Source: CBDFNC01 sp965249895
Lineage (GTDB): Bacteria > Pseudomonadota > Gammaproteobacteria > Enterobacterales > CBDFNC01
NCBI GenBank assembly: GCA_965249895.1
Contig: CBDFNC010000003.1
Coordinates: forward strand, 620,001 to 684,000
Length of the DNA: 64,000 nt
Reading direction: 5' to 3'
The first letter of the stretch is position 1. Each line of letters begins with the position of its first letter. Under the pieces are notes generated by a model. It was not told the origin of the DNA. It ran no database searches and saw nothing but the letters and a program-made list of their open reading frames with translations. Both the position numbers and the translations under genes were made by a program. This document shows, one piece after another, positions 44,668 to 53,661 of this stretch.

Positions 44668-46767
44668 CTAGGATAATTTAAACTTAGCCACTAAAGTTTC
44701 CAGCTGAGTCACTTTATTATGGAGTTGGCCTGCCGCATCGGTGGCATTACCAGCAAGTGAGACAGTTTCACCGGCGATGTCACTGATATAAACGATGTCG
44801 TGGCAATCTTTGGTGGCAGCAGTCTGTTGCTCGGTGGCGGTGGCGATAGAATGTATCATGGAATTCACGTTTTGAGCGATGTCGCTGGCAATCTCTTTGG
44901 TGGCAGCAGTCTGTTGCTCGGTGGCGGTGGCGATAGAATGTATCATGGAATTCACGTTTTGAGCCCGTTCCACTATGCTGCGCAGTGCATCTCCGGCGCC
45001 TTCAGTAAGCCGTACGCTTTGCTCCACAAGCTCGGTGCCTGTCTCCATTCTATCAACAGCTAGTACGGTTTCACTTTGAATTGCACTGATGGAATCCGAC
45101 ACCTCTTTAGTGGCTTTTGAGGTGCGTTCGGCAAGTCCCCGAACTTCATCGGCAACCACAGAAAAACCTCGTCCGAACTCTCCTGCCCTGGCGGCTTCGA
45201 TGGCGGCATTTAGCGCCAGCAAATTGGTTTGATCCGCAATATCCGTGATGACTTTGATTATCTGACCTATCTGCTCTCCGCGTTTACCCAGGCTGTCGAC
45301 GGTTTGCGCCGACTCATTCACAACTGTGGATACTTCCTGAATACTGTTCACAGTTTTACTCATTATTTCGCCGCCTTGCTCGGCTTGCTCTCCGGCTTCC
45401 TGGGCTAACCTTGCAGCTTGAGATGATTGTGAGGCGACTTCATTAACAGTGGCCGTCATCTGTTCAACGGCGGTAGATATCATTTCTGCCTTCTCCGCCT
45501 GATTCTGACTCCCTTCAGATACATTTTTACTTACGTTATCCAGTTCAGTAGTAGAGCTCGCCAGTTCCGTCGCAACAGTTGAAATTTCGGTAATAACTTG
45601 TTTCAGGGAATCTTGCATTTCATCTATGGACTGGGCAAGCTGGCCCAGTTCATCTTGTCTGGTATCCTGGCTGTTTGGCAAACAGAGGTCGCCAGACGCA
45701 ATCGCTTTTGCCTTTTCAACAACTAGGTCGATTCTTCGAGTGATGGTGCGAGCAAGAAACCAGGCGACGATTAAGCCGATAATAATGGCCGAAATAGTAT
45801 TTATGATTAACACGTTGCTCATATTATCCAGATCGCTATTGAGTTTTTTCAGCGCCGTACTGGCATCAGTTCTTTCTTCATCTGCAGAGCTGTCCAGGAT
45901 CTCCTCTACTACAGAAAAAACATCGTGCTCTAAATCATCCACAGTTTTTAGCGCATGGGCTTTACCGGCCGGATCATACATTGCAAATATCTGGTTTGCG
46001 GTATCTGTTATTTGATCAAACATCTCCTGGATTTTATTAAGGTTGACGATTTCATTCGGTTTTCTTTCCAGAGGTTTTATCAGGGATAAATAATAGGCAA
46101 AACTGTCGCGGTCTTTGTTAAAGGCTAATTTTTCATTGGGATTACCTGCAACATATTTAGTTAAGGAGTTGAGCATATCGCCAGCTTCGTCAACCATTTC
46201 CAGGTAATAACGCACACCGGGTAAATCGTCTTCTAATGACTCCCGAAGATCTGTGCTATTTAGCGCATCTGCAAACTCTTCATCTTTAAGTTTATCCAGC
46301 AAAACCTCTAGCTGGCGCCCGGTAGTGGCTTCCAGATCTTTAACTTTCTTAATGGCGAGCTGTTCTTTGGCCGGGTCATACTTGCCAAATATTTCTGCTC
46401 TGACCGTAGTGGCATATTGGTTAACCAAACCATCTATCTTATCCATTTTTTCACGGTCAGATAACTTGGTGGACTCCAATGGCTTAAGCTCCCTGAAATA
46501 GCTCTTATATTCCAGGAAATTCTCTTCAAAGTCAGTGACTTCATCAGCCTCGCCGGTGAGGTATTCCAGCACATTGCTCTGCATATCACCCGCTTCATCC
46601 AGTACCTGCATATAGAGTAAGGCGCCGGGGACATCATCTAGCTCGACCTCGGTAGAGATTGCCTTTATCTCGTGCTGTTGTAGGTAAACAACTGTGGCGA
46701 AAATAGCTGTCAAGGATATAACACCAATAAAAGCTATATATAAAGTTTGAGCAAGCTTAAGCTGCAT
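44668..46767 (-). CDS. Methyl-accepting chemotaxis protein
   Basis: A membrane chemoreceptor. One helix near the N-terminus (LYIAFIGVISLTAIFATVVY) and one near residue 330 bracket a periplasmic region that is itself a repeat of two helical units, each with DEAGDM and later a KYDPA/MYDPA block. HAMP and a long cytoplasmic coiled coil follow, with the signalling hairpin core IADQTNLLALNAAIEAARAGEFGRGFSVVADEVR intact. Near the C-terminus an 87-bp in-frame duplication repeats AQNVNSMIHSIATATEQQTA (29 residues). In the second copy EIASDI has become DCHDI through a two-base and a one-base deletion that together keep the frame. I chose the ATG at 46767, which has AAGGGAAG upstream. Ligand unknown. 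Confidence 0.88.
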   Translation of the reverse strand: MQLKLAQTLYIAFIGVISLTAIFATVVYLQQHEIKAISTEVELDDVPGALLYMQVLDEAGDMQSNVLEYLTGEADEVTDFEENFLEYKSYFRELKPLESTKLSDREKMDKIDGLVNQYATTVRAEIFGKYDPAKEQLAIKKVKDLEATTGRQLEVLLDKLKDEEFADALNSTDLRESLEDDLPGVRYYLEMVDEAGDMLNSLTKYVAGNPNEKLAFNKDRDSFAYYLSLIKPLERKPNEIVNLNKIQEMFDQITDTANQIFAMYDPAGKAHALKTVDDLEHDVFSVVEEILDSSADEERTDASTALKKLNSDLDNMSNVLIINTISAIIIGLIVAWFLARTITRRIDLVVEKAKAIASGDLCLPNSQDTRQDELGQLAQSIDEMQDSLKQVITEISTVATELASSTTELDNVSKNVSEGSQNQAEKAEMISTAVEQMTATVNEVASQSSQAARLAQEAGEQAEQGGEIMSKTVNSIQEVSTVVNESAQTVDSLGKRGEQIGQIIKVITDIADQTNLLALNAAIEAARAGEFGRGFSVVADEVRGLAERTSKATKEVSDSISAIQSETVLAVDRMETGTELVEQSVRLTEGAGDALRSIVERAQNVNSMIHSIATATEQQTAATKEIASDIAQNVNSMIHSIATATEQQTAATKDCHDIVYISDIAGETVSLAGNATDAAGQLHNKVTQLETLVAKFKLS

Positions 46768-46934
46768 TGGTCTTCCCTTATACTTAGACATAACTATTTA
46801 AGTATTGGCCAATGCTATCGCAGGTGGGGGGAAATATTATATTTGGTAAATTATCAATTTATATCTTTGTTTAAGTTTGTTTTTATAAATGACAAATGTA
46901 AGTGAAAGGCTAGTGAGCAAAGATTTTTGGCCAC

Positions 46935-46965
46935 ACCGCACCTTCGGCTCGTAAAAAGGTGCGGT
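46935..46965 (-). terminator. Hairpin after gltS
   Basis: Perfect 10-bp stem ACCGCACCTT / AAGGTGCGGT with an 11-base loop, just past the gltS stop. No strong T run follows on the minus strand. Confidence 0.6.
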
Positions 46966-46977
46966 ATTTGGGATCCG

Positions 46978-48201
46978 TTAAGCGAAAGTTTGCAGCATAA
47001 AGTTAATCAGGAAGGAGTTCACCAGATCCATAAAGAAGGCGGATACTAAAGGTAGCACAATAAACGCCATATGCGCCGGACCATACTTCTTGGTGACGGC
47101 CGTCATATTCACAATGGCCGTGGGAGTGGCGCCAAGGCTGATACCGCCAAAACCAGCGCTGATGACAGCAGCATCATAGTCTTTGCCCATGACCCTAAAT
47201 ACTATTAGCAGGTTATAGCTCACAGCTAAGACAAGCTGGACCAAAAGAATGGCAAAAATAGGGCCGGCCAGTTGGGCCAGGGTCCACAACTGCATACTCA
47301 TTAACGACATTGCCAGAAACAGCCCCAAAGCCACGTCACCAATCAATGCGATAGAGCTGGTGCGGGTTGGCCATTTAACCCCCTTCTTTAGCATTAACGG
47401 CATAGTGTTGGTGAGAATGATGGCCGCAAACAGGCAGGTGACGAACAGGGGTAACATGACTCCTGATTCTTGTAAGATGAAGTGGATTATACTGCCAACA
47501 ATGATGCTTAGGTGGATCCCTAATAAAGCCCTGAGAAACCCCTGATAACTGACGGAAGAGTCTCTTTTTTGATCCTGAACTCCGATATCCAGAACGGCTT
47601 CGGGTTTGGCTTTTAAATCATGCTTTTGAATGAAATATTTGGCGATAGGGCCACCTATCATGCTCGCGAAGATCAGACCAAATGTTGCACTGGCAATGCC
47701 AATTTCCATGGCCCGGCTTACACCGTATTGTTCTTCGAAAATGGGTGCCCACGCGATGGCTGTACCGTGTCCACCCGTGAGTGATACGGAGCTGGCGAGT
47801 AGACCAAATGCCGGTTCAAGGCCTAGCATTACGGCAGTCCCCATACCGGCGACGTCTTGCAGCACCATAAAAACAATGGTGATAATAAGTAGTGTGATTA
47901 GAGGTTTACCGCCTTTGATAAGGTCTGAAAATTGGGCGTTGAGGCCGATGGTGGTAAAGAAGTAGACGATAAGCACATCCCGCCCGGCCATATTAAACTC
48001 AATTTCTATGCCGCTGAAGGTGTAAATAAGTGCGATTGCCACGGAAAATAACAAACCGCCGCTAACAGGCTCAGGTATGGTAAAGCGGCGTAAAATCTCC
48101 AATTTGTCGTTCAGATATTTGCCGATAAATAGTACGATCATGCCAACAGTGATCGCCATAAAAGTGCCGATACTTAACACCCCGTCTTGAAACTCCATCA
48201 T
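46978..48201 (-). CDS. gltS: Sodium/glutamate symporter
   Basis: Imports glutamate with Na+ across the inner membrane. The polytopic sequence (407 residues) contains the two conserved loops SLTGGHGTAIAW and GFGGISLGATPTAIVNM that define the GltS family. Two adjacent ATG codons start the frame; a GGGGG stretch lies just upstream. Confidence 0.95.
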   Translation of the reverse strand: MMEFQDGVLSIGTFMAITVGMIVLFIGKYLNDKLEILRRFTIPEPVSGGLLFSVAIALIYTFSGIEIEFNMAGRDVLIVYFFTTIGLNAQFSDLIKGGKPLITLLIITIVFMVLQDVAGMGTAVMLGLEPAFGLLASSVSLTGGHGTAIAWAPIFEEQYGVSRAMEIGIASATFGLIFASMIGGPIAKYFIQKHDLKAKPEAVLDIGVQDQKRDSSVSYQGFLRALLGIHLSIIVGSIIHFILQESGVMLPLFVTCLFAAIILTNTMPLMLKKGVKWPTRTSSIALIGDVALGLFLAMSLMSMQLWTLAQLAGPIFAILLVQLVLAVSYNLLIVFRVMGKDYDAAVISAGFGGISLGATPTAIVNMTAVTKKYGPAHMAFIVLPLVSAFFMDLVNSFLINFMLQTFA

Positions 48202-48324
48202 TTACCCCCTAACACGCCGCCAAAATTGGACCTATTTTAACCTATTTCCAATGGTTTATTTATTAATATTGAGGTAATTATCGATAAGGCTTTAAAAACC
48301 CGCGAGTCCGGAATATATAGCCGT

Positions 48325-49137
48325 TTAGTCAGGTTGATTAAGGTATTTTCCGGGGGAATAACCCATCAGGGATTTAAAAGCGGAAATAAAGGCCGAGGCT
48401 GATTCATAGCCGAGATCGCTGGCGATTTGATTTATTGGCAGACCCGAATCTATTTTCTCCAGGGAAATCAGGATTCGTAGTTTTTGTCGCCAGGCGCTAA
48501 ACCCTATTCCAAAGCTCTTGTTAAATAAGCGGTTCAAGGTACGGCTGGAAGCGCCGACGCTATGTCCCCAATCTTCCAGCGTGAGCTTATTAGCTGGCTG
48601 AGTCATAAGGGTTTCTATGATTGGCAGTAAACGTTTGTCGTCCGATTTGGGCAGAAACAGTTCATTGCTAGGAGCCAATCTTAGGCGGTCGACAAACACC
48701 CGTAATAAACTGTTATTTTCCTGTGTGAGCGGATAATCCACCGGCCAGCTACATACCTCTAGCAGCAGGGCCCTGAATAACGTATCGACAGTTAATGACT
48801 TGGGGGTGTCTCCTATTCCAAGAGTCCATTGATGATCTATATAGACACTGCGAAAACTACCGCCGTAGCGACAATATAATTCGTGTTCAGTGTTTGCCGG
48901 GATCCATAATGCCTGCTCAGGCGGCAGCACAAAACGAGCCCCGGGGGTTTCTATATGAAGTACCCCGTTTGATGAATATGCCAATTGGGGCCATAGGTGC
49001 TGATGCTTAGCCACGTGCCGGAAGGGGGGCATTTCAGAAGATCGCGGGTAAACAGGTCTGGGTAGTACGGTGAACTCATCCGGCGCATAGCTGGTGAGCC
49101 ATTTTGTTTTTGTCTGATTAGATAAACTTTGTGTCAC
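48325..49137 (-). CDS. AraC-family transcriptional regulator
   Basis: 270 residues: an N-terminal cupin-like domain (FRHVAKHQHLWPQLAYSSNG, LPPEQALWIPANTEHE) and a C-terminal pair of helix-turn-helix motifs (TLEDWGHSVGASSRTLNRLF, INQIASDLGYESASAFISAF). The layout is that of small-ligand AraC regulators that control a neighbouring transporter. It is divergent from the MFS gene 77 bp away, which is its probable target. Confidence 0.88.
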   Translation of the reverse strand: MTQSLSNQTKTKWLTSYAPDEFTVLPRPVYPRSSEMPPFRHVAKHQHLWPQLAYSSNGVLHIETPGARFVLPPEQALWIPANTEHELYCRYGGSFRSVYIDHQWTLGIGDTPKSLTVDTLFRALLLEVCSWPVDYPLTQENNSLLRVFVDRLRLAPSNELFLPKSDDKRLLPIIETLMTQPANKLTLEDWGHSVGASSRTLNRLFNKSFGIGFSAWRQKLRILISLEKIDSGLPINQIASDLGYESASAFISAFKSLMGYSPGKYLNQPD

Positions 49138-49214
49138 AAATGCCTCTATCGGTCATCCTTTTGTTCAGCATATAGTGACCAAGGATAATTTCAACTACTC
49201 ACAAGGAGTCAAGT

Positions 49215-50381
49215 GTGCCCAAATTTAACTGGTCCAGCCCTTACGCATTTTTAGTCCTGTCGTCCGTGGTCATGGCCATCAGTTTTTCTGGCTGGAATGC
49301 GTTACTTAATAACTTTGTGGTGGAGAAAGCAGCGTTTACCGGCGCGGAAGTCGGCATGTTACAGTCGCTGCGAGAAGTGCCGGGTTTTCTGGCGTTTACC
49401 GCGGTGTTTGTGTTACTGGCGATTAAGGAGCAGACCTTTGCTATTTTCTCGTTATGCCTGCTGACCCTGGGCGTCGCCATTACCGGCTTTTTCCCGTTTG
49501 AATATGGCCTGTATGCTACCACCATACTCATGTCCACCGGCTTTCACTACTTCGAAACGCTGAATCAATCGTTAAGTTTACAGTGGTTCAGCAAGGAAGA
49601 AGCACCGGAAAAACTGGGTAAGCTGTTATCGGTAAAATCCCTGGCGGCACTGATAACTTATGGCTTTATCTGGCTGGCGTTTAGCTATTTTTCCATGGAC
49701 TACGATATGGCCTATTTGATATTAGGTTTGGTGGGTTTCTCCATTACCTTGTGGCTCTGGTATAGCATGCCGCAGTTTCCCACTAAGGTAGAGCAGCATA
49801 AAAAGCTGATTTTACGCAAACGTTATAGCCTTTATTATTTGTTGGTTTTTTTCAGCGGAGCCCGCAGGCAGATTTTTATGGTGTTCGCCGGATTTATGAT
49901 GGTGGAAAAATTCGGTTACAGCGCATCGGATATAGCCATGCTGTATATGCTTAATCACCTGATCAACCTGTTTTTAGCGCCGAAAATAGGCGCCTGGATA
50001 GGTCGTATTGGCGAGCGTAAGGCTTTGACCATAGAGTACACGGGTTTGATTTTTGTGTTTGTGGGTTATGGCTTGGTAGAGAATTCGCAGCTAGCGGCAG
50101 GGCTGTATATTGTGGACCATGTATTCTTTGCCATGGCCATCGCGATAAAAACCTATTTCCAGAAAATTGCGGATCCGGCCGATATTGCTTCCAGTGCCGG
50201 AGTGAGTTTTAGTATCAATCATATCGCAGCGGTTATTATACCGGCGAGCTTTGGTATTTTATGGCTGTATCAGCCTTCCTGGGTATTCTACGCCGGAGCG
50301 GTAATGGCACTGTGTTCCTTACTGCTTAGTCAGAGGATCAATCTGCCTAAGCCGCTCAACCAGATTGTGGCAACAAGTTAA
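49215..50381 (+). CDS. MFS transporter
   Basis: An inner-membrane carrier of the major facilitator superfamily with about twelve hydrophobic helices in 388 residues. No substrate-specific motif is recognised. A GTG start is supported by AAGGAG six bases upstream. The divergent AraC-type gene suggests induction by the transported compound. Confidence 0.82.
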   Translation: MPKFNWSSPYAFLVLSSVVMAISFSGWNALLNNFVVEKAAFTGAEVGMLQSLREVPGFLAFTAVFVLLAIKEQTFAIFSLCLLTLGVAITGFFPFEYGLYATTILMSTGFHYFETLNQSLSLQWFSKEEAPEKLGKLLSVKSLAALITYGFIWLAFSYFSMDYDMAYLILGLVGFSITLWLWYSMPQFPTKVEQHKKLILRKRYSLYYLLVFFSGARRQIFMVFAGFMMVEKFGYSASDIAMLYMLNHLINLFLAPKIGAWIGRIGERKALTIEYTGLIFVFVGYGLVENSQLAAGLYIVDHVFFAMAIAIKTYFQKIADPADIASSAGVSFSINHIAAVIIPASFGILWLYQPSWVFYAGAVMALCSLLLSQRINLPKPLNQIVATS

Positions 50382-50405
50382 TTTGCTTGCCATGTTAATC
50401 TTAGT

Positions 50406-50424
50406 GATAATGCGTATTAATAAC
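50406..50424. promoter_or_regulatory. Candidate Fur box before hutX
   Basis: GATAATGCGTATTAATAAC matches the 19-bp Fur consensus GATAATGATAATCATTATC at 13 positions. It lies 17 bp before the hutX start. Confidence 0.55.
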
Positions 50425-50441
50425 ATTAGTGCGGAGTTAAT

Positions 50442-50945
50442 ATGCCAGTAGAACTAAAGCAGAAAGTAGCTGATATCCTGGAGCTGGAGCCTAATTTAAT
50501 GCCTTCGGAAGTGGCGGAAAAGTTAGTTCAGAAAGAATCCGATGTCGTCGCTGCCTTACCGGACGCAATGGTTTGCCTGCTACCTTTGGAGCAGATGGAT
50601 ATGCTGTTTTCTGAACTGCCGGAATGGGGAGTGTTTACGACGATAGTGCATTCTCACGGTTCGATTTTTGAAATCAAGGATGTGTTTCCTAAAGGGAGTT
50701 ATGGCCGTGGTTACTATAACTTGATGGATAAGAACTCGGCGCTTCATGGCCACCTTAAATTAGATGCTGTAACTCAAATTGCACTGGTGAGCAAACCTTT
50801 CCGTGGTTCTGAAAGTTATAGCTTTCAGTTCTTTAGCGATGAGGGAGGCTGCATATTTAAGATTTACCTGGGCAGAGACAAAAAACGCCAGCTAATACCC
50901 GAGCAGGTGGACAAATTTAAGTCTCTTATCGCATTAAACAAGTAG
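50442..50945 (+). CDS. hutX: Cytoplasmic haem carrier HutX/ChuX
   Basis: Binds haem in the cytoplasm and passes it to the haem-degrading HutZ. The 167-residue sequence has the ChuX/HutX fold signature, with conserved LPDAMVCLLPLEQMDMLFSELPEWG, TTIVHSHGSIFEIKD and YFNLMDK-like YYNLMDKNSALHGHL. A Fur-like site covers its leader. hutZ lies 9 kb away in the same locus. Confidence 0.9.
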   Translation: MPVELKQKVADILELEPNLMPSEVAEKLVQKESDVVAALPDAMVCLLPLEQMDMLFSELPEWGVFTTIVHSHGSIFEIKDVFPKGSYGRGYYNLMDKNSALHGHLKLDAVTQIALVSKPFRGSESYSFQFFSDEGGCIFKIYLGRDKKRQLIPEQVDKFKSLIALNK

Positions 50946-50954
50946 TGAAAATAC

Positions 50955-50985
50955 GCGGCTGTGAGGCCGCTATTTGTTTTTCTTC
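50955..50985 (+). terminator. hutX terminator
   Basis: GCGGC / GCCGC stem with loop TGTGAG, followed by TATTTGTTTTTCTTC. It overlaps the stop of the convergent rpmJ2 gene. Confidence 0.65.
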
Positions 50986-51113
50986 TTCTTCCCCTGTACC
51001 GCTTTAAATCTCGGGTTTGATTTACAAATCACATAGGTGCGGCCCCGGCGTTTGACGATTTGGCAATCCGGGTGACGCTGCTTGGCGGACTTCAACGAGC
51101 TAAGTACCTTCAT
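50970..51113 (-). CDS. rpmJ2: Alternative ribosomal protein L36 (type B)
   Basis: A 47-residue basic protein MKVLSSLKSAKQRHPDCQIV...YVICKSNPRFKAVQG, matching YkgO-type L36, which lacks the full zinc-binding Cys set of standard L36. Its ATG overlaps the rpmE2 stop (ATGA). Such paralogues replace the zinc forms on ribosomes when zinc is scarce. Confidence 0.93.
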   Translation of the reverse strand: MKVLSSLKSAKQRHPDCQIVKRRGRTYVICKSNPRFKAVQGKKKKNK

Positions 51114-51373
51114 TTCTTCTCCTTGTTAGCTAGTGCAGTAAAGCGAGAGTTAAACTTGGCCACTCTGCCTTGTGCTTTGTGTGTTTGTTGCTGTCCGGTA
51201 TAGAAAGGGTGTGATTCACTGGAAATATCCAGATAACAAACGGGGTATTCCTTACCATCTTCCCACTTCATTTTTTGTTCAGTCTTATAGGTAGATCGGA
51301 TCAAAAAGGAGTGATTGGCAGCCGTGTCGTGGAAAATAACGTGTCGGTAGTCTGGATGAATATTGTTTTTCAT
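51110..51373 (-). CDS. rpmE2: Alternative ribosomal protein L31 (type B)
   Basis: An 87-residue protein (MKNNIHPDYRHVIFHDTAAN, SHPFYTGQQQTHKAQGRVAKFNSRF) matching YkgM-type L31 without the zinc-binding cysteines of L31A. It is followed in the same transcript by rpmJ2. In other gammaproteobacteria this pair is repressed by Zur, and a Zur-like dyad lies just before the start. Confidence 0.93.
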   Translation of the reverse strand: MKNNIHPDYRHVIFHDTAANHSFLIRSTYKTEQKMKWEDGKEYPVCYLDISSESHPFYTGQQQTHKAQGRVAKFNSRFTALANKEKK

Positions 51374-51376
51374 GTG

Positions 51377-51394
51377 TGATGTTATAATGTATCA
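51377..51394. promoter_or_regulatory. Candidate Zur operator
   Basis: TGATGTTATAATGTATCA is an imperfect dyad containing GTTATAAT, the core of gammaproteobacterial Zur boxes, located directly upstream of the rpmE2 start codon. Confidence 0.5.
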
Positions 51395-51538
51395 ATTGGT
51401 GGGGCCAATATAAGTCAAATAGGAACAAATATCAATAATCTATTATTGTGCGATGAATTGCCCTGGGTTTGCTAAAGAATTGGCTATTGATAGCAAGCTG
51501 TATTATTTAGTCTGGATTTCTTACGATAAAATGATGTT

Positions 51539-51557
51539 GCTAATGATAATGGTTGCC
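51539..51557. promoter_or_regulatory. Candidate Fur box before the haem receptor
   Basis: GCTAATGATAATGGTTGCC matches 14 of 19 positions of the Fur consensus, 51 bp before the receptor start. Confidence 0.6.
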
Positions 51558-51608
51558 ATTACAATTCTTTGTTAATTTTCAGGTTATATCTAGCAGAGTA
51601 GCGGCGAA

Positions 51609-53633
51609 GTGAAATTTGTATATGGAATTCCTCATAAATTATCGCTAGTTAGCACGATGTTTATGGTTTCGATTAGTGCCGTACAGCAGGCTAGCGCGGA
51701 TATTTACCAGGGTGAAACTCTGGTTGTGACAGGTACTAAAACAGAGCGGAAGCTATTGGAAGTGCCTGTAAGAACCGAAATTGTCACCGCCGCCGAATTG
51801 GAAAATACCCACGCTCGTGACCTCGCGGAAGGGTTGAAAAATGTCCCCGGGGTACTGCTGAAACCTATTCATGGTAAAAGTGGTCAGGAAATCTGGTTAC
51901 AGGGAATAGATGCTAACCGGGTATTGATTTTAATTGACGGTCGCCCTGTTACCGCATCCACGGGATCCAGTGTTGATCTGACCCAGATTGCCGTCGCCGA
52001 CGTGCATCATATCGAAATTGTAAAAGGCGCCGTATCTGCTCTTTATGGTAGTGAGGCCATGGGAGGGGTGGTGAATATTATTACCAGGCGCCCGACTAAA
52101 CCTTTTGCCTACAAGCTGACCATGGATACCGGTAGTTATGGTAGCCGTAATGTCGGCAATACCCCATTTAACGACAAACATATGAACCTGGTGCTTAGCC
52201 GTAATACCGAGAGTTGGTATGCACAGTTCATGGGGGATATACGAAATAAACAAGGCTCAGACCTCGACAGTTCCAGTTGGGATTTCGAAGGGGATGCAGG
52301 AGACAAATATAACCTATCCGCTGAGATAGGGTATAGATTTTCCAATGAAGCAAAATTAAGTGTTAAGCCCAGTTATTACCGGGAAGATCTCAATAAAAAC
52401 TTCAGCAGTTTTGTACCTGGCATAGGTAATATAAAGAAGGTTAAGGGGGAAAAGGCGACCAGGAGAAATATTGGTGTTTCCTTTGACACTCCAATCCTCA
52501 ACGATGGTAAGTTATCTGCCTGGTATATGTATGAGGACTTCGAAGATATCACTTCTCAGGATACTGTTAGTACACCCCAAGTGGATCAGCAAAGAGTGGG
52601 GGAAAGTCGCTTTAATAAAGCAGAAATTCAGCTGGATACCATGATTGGCGAGTATCAGCTGTTAACTCTGGGGGCTGTGGGTTTTAAAAGCTCCCTGCAG
52701 CAAACCCAGAAACGAATACAGCAGAATAATTCAATCGGTGTTGACGAGATGAATGGAGAAAAGCATCGCTCTAATGCGGAGTTTTATATCCAGGATGATA
52801 TTTTTATCTCAGATATATTTGAGGTCTTGCCTGGACTGCGTTATCAGCATGACAGTGATTTCGGTGGTCATGCGGCGCCTAAGCTAAATATGATGGTCAG
52901 CCCGGACTGGTTGGAACAGGATGACCTGAAATTTCGTTTTGGTATCGGCAGCGGTTATCGGGTACCGACATTAAAAGAACGTCATTACGTATTTGACCAC
53001 AGTGCATTAGGTTATATGGTGCTGGGAAATCCTGATTTGGTGCCGGAAACCTCGATCAGTATTCAGCTTGGCGGGGAAATATCCCGTAGTAAAACGTTCA
53101 AGGCAGATATCAACCTGTTCTATAACGATATCAAAAACCTTATTGCTACTTCTTTGGATCCTGATGAGTCCGCTGCAACAGGAATGAGTATCTTCAAGTA
53201 TTCCAACATAGGTAAAGCCAAAACCCAGGGTGTAGATATCTCTTCGGGCTACGCCTTTACCCCGGCATTGTCAGGCGACCTGTCATATAGCTATCTGGAT
53301 GCCATTAACCTGGAAACCAACAAAAAGCTCACCCGAAGACCTGAACACCAGGTTAAGTTGAAGCTGAACTACAAATTCGTGAATTTTAAGACGGACATAT
53401 CTCTCTACGGAAACTACCAGAGCAAAGAGTATATCGACAGCGAGAATCGTATTACCTCTCCGGGCTATTCAACATTCGACTTAAAAATAAACAAAGATAT
53501 TTACAATGGAATCAAGGTGTTTCTTGGTGTTGATAACTTGACGGATACAGTCAGAAGTGTGCCCTCTAGCGGCCAGGACTTCAGACCAACAACCGGTCGA
53601 TTTATCTACATGGGAGTCCGCTTTGATGGATGA
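51609..53633 (+). CDS. TonB-dependent haem receptor
   Basis: Outer-membrane receptor of 674 residues. After a signal peptide (ending near AQQASA) comes the plug domain (ETLVVTGTKTERKLLEVPVR, GKSGQEIWLQGIDANRVLILIDGRPV, GSEAMGGVVNIITRR) and a 22-strand barrel. The GSGYRVPTLKERHYVFDHSA and NPDLVPE segments resemble the FRAP/NPDL region of haem receptors, with a histidine between them. The neighbouring haem ABC transporter and HmuY gene support haem as ligand. The Fur-like box suggests iron repression. Confidence 0.88.
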   Translation: MKFVYGIPHKLSLVSTMFMVSISAVQQASADIYQGETLVVTGTKTERKLLEVPVRTEIVTAAELENTHARDLAEGLKNVPGVLLKPIHGKSGQEIWLQGIDANRVLILIDGRPVTASTGSSVDLTQIAVADVHHIEIVKGAVSALYGSEAMGGVVNIITRRPTKPFAYKLTMDTGSYGSRNVGNTPFNDKHMNLVLSRNTESWYAQFMGDIRNKQGSDLDSSSWDFEGDAGDKYNLSAEIGYRFSNEAKLSVKPSYYREDLNKNFSSFVPGIGNIKKVKGEKATRRNIGVSFDTPILNDGKLSAWYMYEDFEDITSQDTVSTPQVDQQRVGESRFNKAEIQLDTMIGEYQLLTLGAVGFKSSLQQTQKRIQQNNSIGVDEMNGEKHRSNAEFYIQDDIFISDIFEVLPGLRYQHDSDFGGHAAPKLNMMVSPDWLEQDDLKFRFGIGSGYRVPTLKERHYVFDHSALGYMVLGNPDLVPETSISIQLGGEISRSKTFKADINLFYNDIKNLIATSLDPDESAATGMSIFKYSNIGKAKTQGVDISSGYAFTPALSGDLSYSYLDAINLETNKKLTRRPEHQVKLKLNYKFVNFKTDISLYGNYQSKEYIDSENRITSPGYSTFDLKINKDIYNGIKVFLGVDNLTDTVRSVPSSGQDFRPTTGRFIYMGVRFDG

Positions 53634-53661
53634 AAGTCAAAAAATACGGAGATTTACCAAC

